A DNA stretch of 51,233 nucleotides from CAYXAA01 sp964462985 (GTDB taxonomy: Bacteria; Pseudomonadota; Alphaproteobacteria; Rhizobiales; Stappiaceae), in the NCBI GenBank assembly GCA_964462985.1, contig CAYXAA010000032.1, positions 1-51,233 on the forward strand, given 5' to 3'. Below the pieces are notes generated by a model. That model did no database searches. It worked only from the letters and a program-made list of their open reading frames with translations, and had not been told where the DNA came from. The translations under genes were made by a program, and so were the position numbers. Below are positions 34,709-43,690 of this stretch, in pieces (within the stretch, counting starts at the first letter, position 1; the number at the start of each line of letters is the position of its first letter).

Positions 34709-34865
34709 TGCCGCACAGTCCCCAACCACGAGCCGGCGGGTGCGCCGGACCAGATCCAACCAGCATCATACCGGCAACGATTCAACCGGGAAAATCCGAA
34801 CTTCCACCCGGAAAACGCGAACCGGCCCGCCAGTGCCCCGGTGCATCACCCGCCGACGGGGACGG

Positions 34866-35747
34866 TCAGTTCGCCAGGAGCGCGGCGATCAGCGGACGGA
34901 TCTCCGCCGCAAGTTCCGGCTCGTCGAGGGCGAAGGCGATGTTGGCGGAGAGGAAGCCCGCCTTGGAGCCGCAATCGTAGCTCTTGCCCTCGAAACGCAC
35001 ACCGGTGAAGGGCTGACGCTCCATCAGCGCGAGCATCGCATCGGTGAGCTGGATTTCGCCGCCGGCGCCCTTTCCTTGCCGCTCGAGCAGGTCGAAGATT
35101 TCCGGCTGCAGGATGTAGCGGCCGGTGATCATCAGGTTCGACGGCGCCGTTCCCGGCTTCGGCTTTTCCACCATACCCGTGATGGTGATCGCCTTGCCGC
35201 CGTTGTCATCGGCGGTCTTGACGATTCCGTAGCTGTGGGTCTGGTCCATCGGGACCTCTTCGACGGCGATGACGTTGCCGCCCGTCTCGCTGTGAACATC
35301 GACCATCTGCTTCAGGCAGCTGGTCTCCGCCTTGACGATCACGTCCGGCAGCAGGACAGCGAAGGGTTCGCGGCCAATGATGTCGCGTGCGCACCAGACG
35401 GCGTGTCCGAGGCCGAGCGGCGCCTGCTGGCGGGTGAAGCTGGTGGTGCCCGGAGCTGGACGAATACGGTCGAGAATTTGCAGCGCGCTCATCTTTTCGC
35501 GCGCCTTCAGCGTCTCCTCGAGCTCATAGGCGATGTCGAAATGATCCTCGATGACGTGCTTGTTGCGGCCGGTCACGAAAACGAAGTGTTCGATTCCGGC
35601 CTCGCGGGCCTCGTCGACCACATGCTGGATGATCGGGCGGTCGACAATGGTCAGCATTTCCTTCGGTACCGCCTTGGTGGCGGGAAGGAAGCGGGTTCCA
35701 AGACCGGCAACGGGAAGGACAGCCTTACGAATGGTCTGCGACGTCAT
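34866..35747 (-). CDS. galU: UTP--glucose-1-phosphate uridylyltransferase
   Basis: A 293-residue nucleotidyltransferase that makes UDP-glucose. The N-terminal nucleotide-binding signature LPVAGLGTRFLPATKAVPKEML is intact, as are HVVDEAREAGIEHFVFVTGR and LPDVIVK. It is transcribed toward lpsL, 157 bp apart. Its product feeds Ugd (plus strand, 37083) and then LpsL. Confidence 0.95.
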   Translation of the reverse strand: MTSQTIRKAVLPVAGLGTRFLPATKAVPKEMLTIVDRPIIQHVVDEAREAGIEHFVFVTGRNKHVIEDHFDIAYELEETLKAREKMSALQILDRIRPAPGTTSFTRQQAPLGLGHAVWCARDIIGREPFAVLLPDVIVKAETSCLKQMVDVHSETGGNVIAVEEVPMDQTHSYGIVKTADDNGGKAITITGMVEKPKPGTAPSNLMITGRYILQPEIFDLLERQGKGAGGEIQLTDAMLALMERQPFTGVRFEGKSYDCGSKAGFLSANIAFALDEPELAAEIRPLIAALLAN

Positions 35748-36147
35748 GAGGCAGGATACTCCCAGTGGCAGCGGGCAGCGTGGCCCGCCAGATTGTACGG
35801 CTGGCGCCGTCGGGCGCCGATCGACTCAAGGAATTGAAACGTAAGGGTTCTCGTAACTTAAGTCGGGATGGGCGGTAAGGTCCATGCTGCTGTGCACCAC
35901 CCGATGTCAGGCAATGGCACCAGAAAACGGCGGGTTGGGGGCAAGACCGGCGGATGTGCCCGATCCGGAACGGTACCTCGGTCAGGATGCGCCGCTCGGC
36001 GCGCCATTGTTGCGGCCGCGAGCCCGGAGCGCTATTGACCTCATCTGCCCGCGCGCCTTTCATTCGATGCAAACGTTCGACTGGCTGGCTGCCGATCCCG
36101 ATAGTGCTGGCGGTCCGGGATCCGACCGCATCTGACAGAAAGATCCA
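35748..36147. other. Divergent galU-kdsA intergenic region
   Basis: These 400 bases separate galU from kdsA. A short open frame at 35884-36135 has no ribosome site and no recognisable similarity, and I do not call it. A TTGACC at 36035-36040 with 17 bp to TTTCAT could be a weak kdsA promoter. The AT-rich stretch near 35835-35865 may hold the galU promoter. Nothing else is evident. Confidence 0.45.
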
Positions 36148-36993
36148 ATGGCTGCGCCCAACTGTAACACCCGCGTTTCTGTCGGTGATGCTCATTTCGC
36201 CAATGATGCCCCGCTGACGCTGATCGCCGGCCCCTGCCAGATGGAAAGCCGCGGCCATGCTCTGGAGATGGCAGCAGCGGTCAAGGAGATCACGGCGGCG
36301 CTCGGCCTCGGCCTTGTGTTCAAGACCTCGTTTGACAAGGCGAACCGCACCAGCCTCGGCGGGCGTCGTGGGCTCGGGCTCGCCGCCGCCATGGATGTCT
36401 TCGCCGAGATCCGCGATAGCCTCGGTCTGCCTGTGCTGACGGATGTGCACGAACCGCAGCAATGCACCACCGTCGCCGAGGTGGTCGACGTGCTGCAGAT
36501 TCCCGCCTTCCTTTGCCGTCAGACCGACCTTCTGGTGGCTGCCGCCGCCACCGGGCGCGTCGTGAACGTCAAGAAGGGGCAGTTTCTTGCGCCCTGGGAC
36601 ATGAAGAACGTCCTCGACAAGGTCGTCCAGTCGGGCAATCCGAACGTGCTCCTGACCGAACGGGGCGTATCCTTCGGCTACAACACACTCGTCAGCGACA
36701 TGAGGGCCTTGCCCATCATGGCGGAGACCGGGGCGCCGGTGATCTTCGACGCCACCCATTCGGTCCAGCAGCCCGGTGGGCGCGGTGGCTCCTCTGGCGG
36801 CGAGCGCCGTTTCGTGCCAGTGCTTGCCCGGGCGGCGGTCGCCGTCGGTGTCGCTGGCGTATTCATCGAGACCCATGACGACCCGGATAACGCGCCCTCC
36901 GACGGGCCAAATATGATACCAATCAATAATTTGCAGCATCTTCTTGAAGAATTGATGGAAATAGACGCCATTACAAAGCGGCGCCGGACGTAG
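36148..36993 (+). CDS. kdsA: 3-deoxy-8-phosphooctulonate synthase (KDO-8-P synthase)
   Basis: KdsA condenses phosphoenolpyruvate with arabinose-5-phosphate to make KDO-8-phosphate for lipid A-core lipopolysaccharide. The 281-residue protein carries LIAGPCQMESRGHALEMA, the substrate loop FKTSFDKANRTSLGG, LPVLTDVHEPQQ and DATHSVQQPGG. It precedes ugd and eno; the kdsA-eno neighbourhood is common in alphaproteobacteria. The ribosome site before ATG 36148 is poor (AAAGATCC). Confidence 0.95.
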   Translation: MAAPNCNTRVSVGDAHFANDAPLTLIAGPCQMESRGHALEMAAAVKEITAALGLGLVFKTSFDKANRTSLGGRRGLGLAAAMDVFAEIRDSLGLPVLTDVHEPQQCTTVAEVVDVLQIPAFLCRQTDLLVAAAATGRVVNVKKGQFLAPWDMKNVLDKVVQSGNPNVLLTERGVSFGYNTLVSDMRALPIMAETGAPVIFDATHSVQQPGGRGGSSGGERRFVPVLARAAVAVGVAGVFIETHDDPDNAPSDGPNMIPINNLQHLLEELMEIDAITKRRRT

Positions 36994-37082
36994 GACCGGA
37001 GCGCTGTTGATTACGCAAGTCATTTCAACCGCGGCCGGACCTGCGCCGGGGCGCGAAACGCGACCGAAAGGATATTACTCCC

Positions 37083-38399
37083 ATGCGCATTGCCATGATC
37101 GGGACGGGCTATGTCGGCCTGGTGTCTGGAGTGTGCTTTTCCGAGTTCGGATTCTCGGTCACCTGCGTCGACATTGACGCTGCGAAGATCGAACGCCTCA
37201 ACCGGCTCGAGGTTCCGATTTATGAACCCGGTCTCGACGCCCTGATCGAACGCAACTACGGTGAAGGCCGTCTCGCTTTTACAACGGATTTCGACGGGGC
37301 GGTCGCGAACGCCGACGTGGTGTTTGTCGCGGTCGGCACGCCGTCACGCCGCGGGGACGGCGAGGCGGATCTCACCTATGTCTTTAATGCGGCGCGGCGC
37401 ATCGCCCGGTCGATGCGCCCGGGAACGGTGGTCATCATCAAGTCAACAGTCGTCGTCGGCACCTGTCGCAGGGTGCGCGACATCATCCGCGAGGAACGGC
37501 CCGGCGTCGACTTTTCCATCGCCTCCAACCCCGAGTTCCTGCGTGAGGGCTCCGCCATCGAGGATTTCATGCGGCCCGACCGCGTGGTGGTCGGCGTCGA
37601 GGACCAGCGGGGCGAGGATACGCTGCGCCGGCTTTACCGGCCGCTCTACCTGCGCGAGACGCCGATTGTCGTTTCGACGCTCGAAAACGCCGAGATGGCG
37701 AAATACGCGGCCAACGCCTTCCTCGCGCTGAAGATCACCTTCATCAACGAGATTGCGGATCTGTGCGAGAAGGTCGGCGGGGATGTCCAGAAAGTCGCAA
37801 GCGCCATCGGCCTCGACAAGCGAATCGGCAGCAAGTTTCTGCATGCCGGCCCCGGGTATGGAGGCTCGTGCTTTCCAAAGGATACGGCGGCTCTGGCAGC
37901 AACCGGCCGTCGACACGGCGCGCCGCAACGGCTGGTCGAGACCACGATAGCCGTCAACGACGACCGCAAGGCGGCGATGGCGGCGCGCGTGCTCGAAGCG
38001 CTCGGCGGCGCAGGAGACGGCCGGACGGTTGGCATTCTCGGCATCGCCTTCAAGCCGAATACCGACGACGTTCGCGACGCGCCGTCGCTGGTGATCGTGC
38101 CGACGCTACAGGCTGCCGGTGCCGCGGTCAGGGTGCACGATCCGGAGGCGCGCAGCCAGGCGGAATCGCTTCTGCCGGGCGCCACCTGGTGCGAGGATCC
38201 TTATGACGTCGCCAGCGGCGCCGATGTGCTCGCGGTGGTGACCGAATGGAACGTCTATCGCGGCCTCGACCTCAAGCGGATCGCCCGGGCAATGCGTGGA
38301 CGCACCGTCATCGACATGCGCAACGTCTGGGTGCCGGAGGAGGTGGCCGACGCCGGCCTGAGGCACATCGGCATCGGCAAGGCTCCCGCCAAGGCTTGA
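37083..38399 (+). CDS. ugd: UDP-glucose 6-dehydrogenase
   Basis: Ugd oxidises UDP-glucose twice to UDP-glucuronate. The 438-residue protein has the NAD motif IGTGYVGLVSGVCFSEFG, the VAVGTPSR and ASNPEFLREGSAIEDF blocks, and the catalytic cysteine C263 in GYGGSCFPKDT. AAAGGA precedes ATG 37083. Its product is the substrate of the epimerase at 33695-34708, and its substrate comes from GalU, so three steps of one nucleotide-sugar route lie within 5 kb, though on different strands. Insertion between kdsA and eno is a local peculiarity. Confidence 0.96.
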   Translation: MRIAMIGTGYVGLVSGVCFSEFGFSVTCVDIDAAKIERLNRLEVPIYEPGLDALIERNYGEGRLAFTTDFDGAVANADVVFVAVGTPSRRGDGEADLTYVFNAARRIARSMRPGTVVIIKSTVVVGTCRRVRDIIREERPGVDFSIASNPEFLREGSAIEDFMRPDRVVVGVEDQRGEDTLRRLYRPLYLRETPIVVSTLENAEMAKYAANAFLALKITFINEIADLCEKVGGDVQKVASAIGLDKRIGSKFLHAGPGYGGSCFPKDTAALAATGRRHGAPQRLVETTIAVNDDRKAAMAARVLEALGGAGDGRTVGILGIAFKPNTDDVRDAPSLVIVPTLQAAGAAVRVHDPEARSQAESLLPGATWCEDPYDVASGADVLAVVTEWNVYRGLDLKRIARAMRGRTVIDMRNVWVPEEVADAGLRHIGIGKAPAKA

Positions 38400-38514
38400 G
38401 CTGAGCAGATGGTAGGTCGAGGTCTGACGGGTCTTTTCCCAAGCCTGCCTGTCGGCTAGAAGCGCTGCGGGGCCCGCAAGCGGACTGGCTTGGCGCAATT
38501 CAAGGGAGAAGAGC

Positions 38515-39789
38515 ATGACCGCGATCGTCGACATCATCGGCCGCGAGATCCTGGACAGCCGCGGCAATCCGACCGTCGAGGTCGACGTCCATCTCGAGGA
38601 CGGATCATTCGGCCGCGCCGCGGTGCCCTCCGGTGCATCGACCGGCGCCCACGAAGCCGTCGAGCTGCGCGACGGCGGCGCCCGTTATCTTGGCAAGGGC
38701 GTGGAAAAGGCCGTCGAGGCGGTCAACGGCGAGATCTTCGACGCGATCGGCGGCCTCGACGCCGAGGACCAGATCAAGATCGACGAGATCATGATCTCCC
38801 TCGACGGCACGCCGAACAAGAGCCGGCTCGGAGCCAATGCCGTCCTCGGCGTCTCGCTCGCCGTCGCCAAGGCAGCGGCCCAGGCGAGCGGCCTGCCGCT
38901 GTACCGCTACGTCGGCGGCACCTCCGCGCGACTGCTGCCGGTGCCGATGATGAACATCATCAACGGCGGTGCCCATGCCGACAATCCGATCGATTTCCAG
39001 GAGTTCATGATCATGCCGGTCGGCGCCTCGTCGATCGCCGAGGCGGTGCGCATGGGCTCGGAGGTGTTCCACACGCTGAAGAAGGCGCTCAAGGACGCCG
39101 GTCACAACACCAACGTCGGCGATGAGGGCGGCTTTGCGCCCAACCTCGAATCGACGGACGCGGCGATCGGATTCGTCATGAAGGCGATCGAGACGGCCGG
39201 CTACAAGCCGGGCGACGATGTCGTGCTGGCGCTCGATGCGGCGTCGACCGAATTCTTCAAGGACGGCAAGTATCACCTCGAAGGCGAGGGCAAGGTGCTG
39301 GGTCCGGAGGAGATGGCGCGCTATCTCGCCGACCTCGTGGACCGCTACCCGATCATCTCGATCGAGGACGGCATGGCCGAGGACGACTGGGCCGGCTGGA
39401 AGGCGGTGACCGACCTGGTCGGGTCGAAGTGCCAGCTCGTCGGCGACGACCTGTTCGTTACCAATTCCGCCCGCCTGCGCGAAGGCATCGAGAAGGGCGT
39501 CGCCAACTCGATCCTGGTCAAGGTCAACCAGATCGGCTCGCTGACCGAGACGCTCGATGCGGTCGAGACCGCGCACAAGGCCAGCTACACCGCCGTGATG
39601 TCGCACCGTTCGGGTGAGACTGAAGACACGACCATCGCGGATCTTTCGGTTGCCACCAACTGCGGCCAGATCAAGACCGGCTCGCTCGCCCGCTCCGACC
39701 GCCTTGCCAAGTACAACCAGCTAATCCGCATCGAGGAGGAACTTGGCCCGCAGGCGCGGTTCGCCGGCAAGGGGATCCTGCGGGGGTAA
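38515..39789 (+). CDS. eno: Enolase
   Basis: Enolase interconverts 2-phosphoglycerate and phosphoenolpyruvate in glycolysis. The 424-residue protein is full length, from AIVDIIGREILDSRGNPTVE through VPMMNIINGGAHADNPIDFQ, metal ligands in ALDAASTEFF and ISIEDGM, the catalytic lysine in ILVKVNQIG and the loop SHRSGETEDT. The start has AAGGGAGAAG upstream. PEP made here is also the substrate of KdsA. Confidence 0.97.
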   Translation: MTAIVDIIGREILDSRGNPTVEVDVHLEDGSFGRAAVPSGASTGAHEAVELRDGGARYLGKGVEKAVEAVNGEIFDAIGGLDAEDQIKIDEIMISLDGTPNKSRLGANAVLGVSLAVAKAAAQASGLPLYRYVGGTSARLLPVPMMNIINGGAHADNPIDFQEFMIMPVGASSIAEAVRMGSEVFHTLKKALKDAGHNTNVGDEGGFAPNLESTDAAIGFVMKAIETAGYKPGDDVVLALDAASTEFFKDGKYHLEGEGKVLGPEEMARYLADLVDRYPIISIEDGMAEDDWAGWKAVTDLVGSKCQLVGDDLFVTNSARLREGIEKGVANSILVKVNQIGSLTETLDAVETAHKASYTAVMSHRSGETEDTTIADLSVATNCGQIKTGSLARSDRLAKYNQLIRIEEELGPQARFAGKGILRG

Positions 39790-39798
39790 ACTATGCCA

Positions 39799-39837
39799 GG
39801 GGCGGGACGCGGTCACTTCGGTCGCGTCGCCCGCCTT
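39799..39837. terminator. Candidate bidirectional terminator between eno and GntR gene
   Basis: GGCGGGACGCG pairs with CGCGTCGCCCGCC across a loop of about 11 bases, with a 2-base bulge, in the 51-bp gap between convergent stops. There is only a short T run on the plus side (CTTG), so termination strength is uncertain. Confidence 0.55.
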
Positions 39838-39840
39838 GAA

Positions 39841-40551
39841 TCACCCGGCGATTTCGCCCAGGGCGAGTTTCAGCGACTGATCGATGTGGCGGGCGAGGGC
39901 GGTGGCCGTCGCCTCGGCATCGCCGCGCTCGAGCGCTTCCAGGATGGCGAGGTGCTCGTCGATAACGCGTTTTGCGTTGTTTCGCGTCACCTGAATGCGC
40001 GACTGGACCGCCATGCGGATCTTTATTGCCGTGACCCGATAGACGTTGGCGACGAGCTTGTTGCCCATCGCTCCGACGAAGCTTTCATGCATCGCCCAGT
40101 CGCGGCGCTGCAGTTCCGCAGAAAGGTCGTCATCTCCGTTGGCAGACCTCTCCGCGATCTGCGCCCTTGCCTCTCGGTGCCAGTCGGCCCAGCCGGCGAG
40201 CGTGGCGCGAGGAATGCGCGCCACCATGTCCGGGACGGCCGCGAGTTCGATCATGCGGCGGAGCTGGTAGGCGTCGCGCACGAAGCTGACGTCGAGGCTC
40301 GGCACCATCAGGCCGCGCTGGGGGACGGTGACGAGGAGCCCCTCTGCCTCCAGTCGTGGCACGGCCTCTCGGACCGCGCCAAGTGTGCAGCCCGTCTTTT
40401 CCACCAGTTCGCGCTGCGACACCATCTCACCCGGCCGCAATGCTCCCCTGTTGAGCAGGGCCTCGATACTGTCATAGGCGGCCTGGCGCAGCGGCACATC
40501 GCCCCTGCGTCCGATTTCGTCCGTATCTTGCTTGTGCCTGTCGCTTGTCAT
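39841..40551 (-). CDS. GntR-family regulator, FCD (FadR) subgroup
   Basis: A 236-residue regulator with an N-terminal winged helix (about residues 18-85: LRQAAYDSIEALLNRGALRPGEMVSQRELVEKTGCTLGAVREAVPRLEAEGLL) shown in parts as PGEMVSQRELVEKTG and GAVREAVPRLEAEGLL, and a C-terminal FCD ligand-binding domain with the metal-binding histidines expected in helices around MHESFVGAMGN and VIDEHLAILEALERGD. It is divergent from the TRAP transporter operon and most likely represses it until a carboxylate or sugar-acid ligand binds. ATG 40551 is chosen over the open frame to 40590, which would run into the operator. Confidence 0.93.
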   Translation of the reverse strand: MTSDRHKQDTDEIGRRGDVPLRQAAYDSIEALLNRGALRPGEMVSQRELVEKTGCTLGAVREAVPRLEAEGLLVTVPQRGLMVPSLDVSFVRDAYQLRRMIELAAVPDMVARIPRATLAGWADWHREARAQIAERSANGDDDLSAELQRRDWAMHESFVGAMGNKLVANVYRVTAIKIRMAVQSRIQVTRNNAKRVIDEHLAILEALERGDAEATATALARHIDQSLKLALGEIAG

Positions 40552-40583
40552 CGTCCCGGCTGGGGCTCTTTCCGAAGTTGCTA

Positions 40584-40603
40584 GTAACATACTAACATGT
40601 TAC
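40584..40603. promoter_or_regulatory. Candidate GntR operator between regulator and TRAP operon
   Basis: GTAACAT and ATGTTAC flank 6 bases, and the right side contains a perfect 10-bp palindrome TAACATGTTA (40593-40602), so the half-site TAACAT occurs twice directly and once inverted. AT-rich symmetric sites of this kind are usual for FCD GntR proteins. It lies 33 bp upstream of the regulator start and 123 bp upstream of dctP. Confidence 0.65.
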
Positions 40604-40725
40604 GACTCGAACGATAAGCGATCAGGTTGTCGTGCCCGGCTGAACCCGGCCGCGGCAACATGATCGCAACCGGCCAGCAGGACGGGGAGGAGCCGGCCGG
40701 CCGGGTTTGCTTCAGGGAGGAGCAC

Positions 40726-41730
40726 ATGACTATTAAGACCTCGCGCCGCAAGCTGCTCGCCGCCGTCGGCGGTGCAGCCCTTTCCATGCTGTTCGTCCTC
40801 GCGCCTTTGGACGCGCGGGCCGCCGACAAGGTCACGCTGCGCCTGTCGACGCCAGCCTCGGAAACCGATCAGCGCTCGGTGGCTCTGGCCACGATCTTCG
40901 GTCCGGCGGTCGCCGAATTCGCCACCTACGAGCCGCATTACAACGCCTCGCTGTTCAAGCAGGGCACGGAACTGGAGGCCATTGCCCGCGGCAACCTCGA
41001 AATGTCGATTGCCTCGGCGCAGGAGCTGGCGGCGATTTTCCCCGAGTTCTCGATCTTCACGGCCGGATATCTTCACCGTGACGCCGAACACCAGAGAAAG
41101 GTGTTCGCGGCCGACTTCATGCAGCCGATGAAGCAGAAGGTCGAGGACGAGCTCGGCGTGAAGCTTCTCACGGTGATGTATCTCGGCCGCCGGCACGTCA
41201 ACCTGCGCACCGACAATGAGGTCAAGACACCGCAGGATCTTGCCGGCCTGAAGCTGCGCATGCCCGGCACGGACGCGTGGCAGTTCCTGGGCAAGGCGCT
41301 CGGCGCGAGCCCGGTGCCCATGGCCTTCACCGAAGTCTACACCGGCCTTCAGACCGGCGCGATCGACGGGCAGGACAATCCGCTGCCGACCAACAAGGAC
41401 GCCAAGTTCTACGAGGTCACGAAGCAGATCGTGCTGACCTCGCATCTCGTCGATCTCAACTACCTCGCGTTCTCGAAGAAGGTCTGGGACAGCCTTACCC
41501 CCGAGCAGCAGGCGGTGGTGCAGAAGGCCGCGGACGATGCGGCCGAAAGCGGCCGGCAGAAGCAGCTCGCGCTCGAGGCCGAACTTGAGCAGTTCTTCAA
41601 GGATCAGGGCCTGAAGGTCTACGAGCCCGACCTTGAGGCCTTCCGCAGCCATGTGCAGAAAATGTATCTGGAGTCGGAGTTCTCGGAGACTTGGCCGGAA
41701 GGTATGGTCGAGAAGATCAACGCCCTTTGA
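40726..41730 (+). CDS. TRAP transporter solute-binding protein (DctP family)
   Basis: A 334-residue periplasmic substrate-binding protein of a tripartite ATP-independent transporter. The signal peptide (residues 1-33) has twin arginines R7-R8 followed by a hydrophobic core and DARAADKV, so Tat export is possible. The ligand-binding arginine region is LAGLKLRMPGTDAWQFLGKA, and VPMAFTEVYTGLQTGAIDGQDNP is the family signature. GGGAGGAG precedes ATG 40726. It is followed by the two membrane subunits and a DapA-family lyase, which suggests a sugar-acid, keto-acid or sialate-type ligand. The ligand cannot be read from sequence alone. Confidence 0.94.
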   Translation: MTIKTSRRKLLAAVGGAALSMLFVLAPLDARAADKVTLRLSTPASETDQRSVALATIFGPAVAEFATYEPHYNASLFKQGTELEAIARGNLEMSIASAQELAAIFPEFSIFTAGYLHRDAEHQRKVFAADFMQPMKQKVEDELGVKLLTVMYLGRRHVNLRTDNEVKTPQDLAGLKLRMPGTDAWQFLGKALGASPVPMAFTEVYTGLQTGAIDGQDNPLPTNKDAKFYEVTKQIVLTSHLVDLNYLAFSKKVWDSLTPEQQAVVQKAADDAAESGRQKQLALEAELEQFFKDQGLKVYEPDLEAFRSHVQKMYLESEFSETWPEGMVEKINAL

Positions 41731-41754
41731 GCCTGACGGCCGTTGGAGACGGGC

Positions 41755-42282
41755 GTGAATCGTCTGGCCGGCTGGCTCAGGGCGCGCGCGGACAACGTGG
41801 CGGCGGGATTGCTCGCCGCCATGTTTGCCGCCTTCATCGTGCAGATCGTCGCCCGCTATGTCGTTCTGCGGATTTATCCCGACCTCAACATCGGCTGGAC
41901 GCTTGAGCTCTGCCTGACGTTCTGGCTCTGGGCGGTGTTCTGGGGCGCGGCCTTCTGCCTGGACGAAAACGACCACGTCCGTTTCGACATTCTCTACGCG
42001 GCGGCGGGGAGGCGGGGGCGCCGGGTCATGGCGGTCGCGGCCGCGCTGATGATTGCAGCGGCGATGCTCGCAGCACTGCCAGCCACGTGGGACTACATCA
42101 GCTTCTACAAGATCAAGAAGAGCGTCGTCCTGAAGTGGCGCCTCGACTACGTGTTCTCGATCTACGGCATCTTCGCCGCCGTCATCGTCCTGCGCTACCT
42201 GTGGCGTGCGTGGTCGATCATCCGCGGCGAAGCGCTTGAAGCGGCCGACCCGGTGCGGGACGCGAGGGAGACGCGTCTGTGA
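41755..42282 (+). CDS. TRAP transporter small membrane subunit (DctQ family)
   Basis: A 175-residue protein with four membrane segments and the family landmark LELCLTFWLWAVFWGAAFCLDENDHVRFD. It is the small permease subunit that pairs with DctM. GTG 41755 is preferred because TTGGAG precedes it at good spacing; a TTG at 41743 would add 4 residues. It overlaps the next gene by 4 bp. Confidence 0.93.
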   Translation: MNRLAGWLRARADNVAAGLLAAMFAAFIVQIVARYVVLRIYPDLNIGWTLELCLTFWLWAVFWGAAFCLDENDHVRFDILYAAAGRRGRRVMAVAAALMIAAAMLAALPATWDYISFYKIKKSVVLKWRLDYVFSIYGIFAAVIVLRYLWRAWSIIRGEALEAADPVRDARETRL

Positions 42283-43574
42283 GCATCGCCTTCACTCTCT
42301 GCCTTGGCGGCGTGCTTCTGCTTGCCGCCCTCGGTGCGCCGATCGCCTATTCGATGATCGTCGGCGCCATCATCTACGTCGCCCTGCGCGCGCAGGATCT
42401 CGCCCTGCCGGCCGAGCAGATGATTCAGGGCCTTTACGACAGTTTCGTGCTGCTGGCGGTTCCTCTGTTCATCGTCGCGGCCAACATCATGAACGCCGGC
42501 ACGATCTCCGAGCGGTTGCTGAACTTCGTCGTGGCGCTGGTCGGCCGGTTTCGCGGCGGATTGGGCCACGTCAACGTGGTGGCGAGCGTGATCTTTGCCG
42601 GCATGTCCGGCTCGGCGGTGGCCGATGCGGCGGGAATCGGCAAGTTGATCATCGACATGATGCGCAAGGGCGGACGCTATCCGGCCGGCTACGCCGCCGC
42701 GATCACCGCTGCCTCCTCGACCATCGGGCCGATCATCCCGCCGTCGATCCCGATGGTGCTTTATGCGCTCGTCTCCGATCAGTCGGTGGGCTATCTCTTC
42801 CTCGGTGGCATCCTGCCGGGGCTGATCATGGCCGCCGTGATGATGGCGCTCAACGCCTACGTTGCGACCCGGCGCGGGTTTCAGCTCGAGGAGCCGGTTC
42901 CGATCAGAGCCGTGCCGGGCCTGACTGTCCGGGCGTTCCCGGCGCTGCTGATGCCGGTGATCCTGCTCTACGGCATCTATGGCGGCGTCACGACGCCGAC
43001 GGAGGCTGCCGCGGTCGCCGCCGCCTACGCGCTGCTGCTGGCGGGCGTGTTCTACCGGGCGCTTTCGGTGGGCACATTCTACCAGGTCATGCTGGTCAGC
43101 GCCAAGCAGTCCGCCGCCGTCGGCATCGTTATCGGCGGCGCGCTGATCTTCAACTACATCGTCGCGTCGGAGAACATTCCGGGCCGGATGCAAGCGTTCA
43201 TCAGCACGCTCGAGATCTCGCCGCTGGCCTTCATCCTGATGGTCAACGCGCTGCTCCTGGTGCTGGGATGCCTGCTCGACGCCTCGACGCTGATCCTTGT
43301 CATCATCCCGCTCTTCCTGCCGGCCTGCCGTGCGCTCGGCATCGATCTCGTCCACTTCGGTGTGGTGGCGGTGGTAAACTGCATGATCGGCCTTATCACG
43401 CCGCCCTACGGCATCGTGCTCTTTGTCCTCAATGCGGTCACCGGCATTCCCCTCGGTGAAATCATCCGGGAGACCTGGCGCTTCATCGTTGTCCTCGTGG
43501 CGGCACTTCTGGCCATGATCCTGTTTCCGGAAATCGTTCTGTGGTTGCCGCGTGCCTTCGGCTACCAGGGCTGA
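42279..43574 (+). CDS. TRAP transporter large membrane subunit (DctM family)
   Basis: A 431-residue polytopic subunit that carries the sodium-coupled transport path. Family blocks are PLFIVAANIMNAGTIS, GMSGSAVADAAGIG, TAASSTIGPIIPPSIPMVLY and GLITPPYGIVLF. The GTG start overlaps the DctQ stop (GTGA), so the three subunits are translated from one message. It is followed by the DapA-like gene after 116 bp. Confidence 0.95.
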   Translation: MSIAFTLCLGGVLLLAALGAPIAYSMIVGAIIYVALRAQDLALPAEQMIQGLYDSFVLLAVPLFIVAANIMNAGTISERLLNFVVALVGRFRGGLGHVNVVASVIFAGMSGSAVADAAGIGKLIIDMMRKGGRYPAGYAAAITAASSTIGPIIPPSIPMVLYALVSDQSVGYLFLGGILPGLIMAAVMMALNAYVATRRGFQLEEPVPIRAVPGLTVRAFPALLMPVILLYGIYGGVTTPTEAAAVAAAYALLLAGVFYRALSVGTFYQVMLVSAKQSAAVGIVIGGALIFNYIVASENIPGRMQAFISTLEISPLAFILMVNALLLVLGCLLDASTLILVIIPLFLPACRALGIDLVHFGVVAVVNCMIGLITPPYGIVLFVLNAVTGIPLGEIIRETWRFIVVLVAALLAMILFPEIVLWLPRAFGYQG

Positions 43575-43690
43575 GGCTCGGCCGGGGAGCAATCCGGCGG
43601 CCGGGTTGACCCGAGGTTTTGAGATCGAACAATGCCTCGACGTTTGGTCGCATCGGATCGAACGCCGCTGATCCACGAAAGGACTTGCCC

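Noticed and set aside
35884..36135. 83-codon plus-strand open frame before kdsA
   Set aside because: No ribosome site, no hydrophobic or domain pattern, and it ends just before the kdsA leader.
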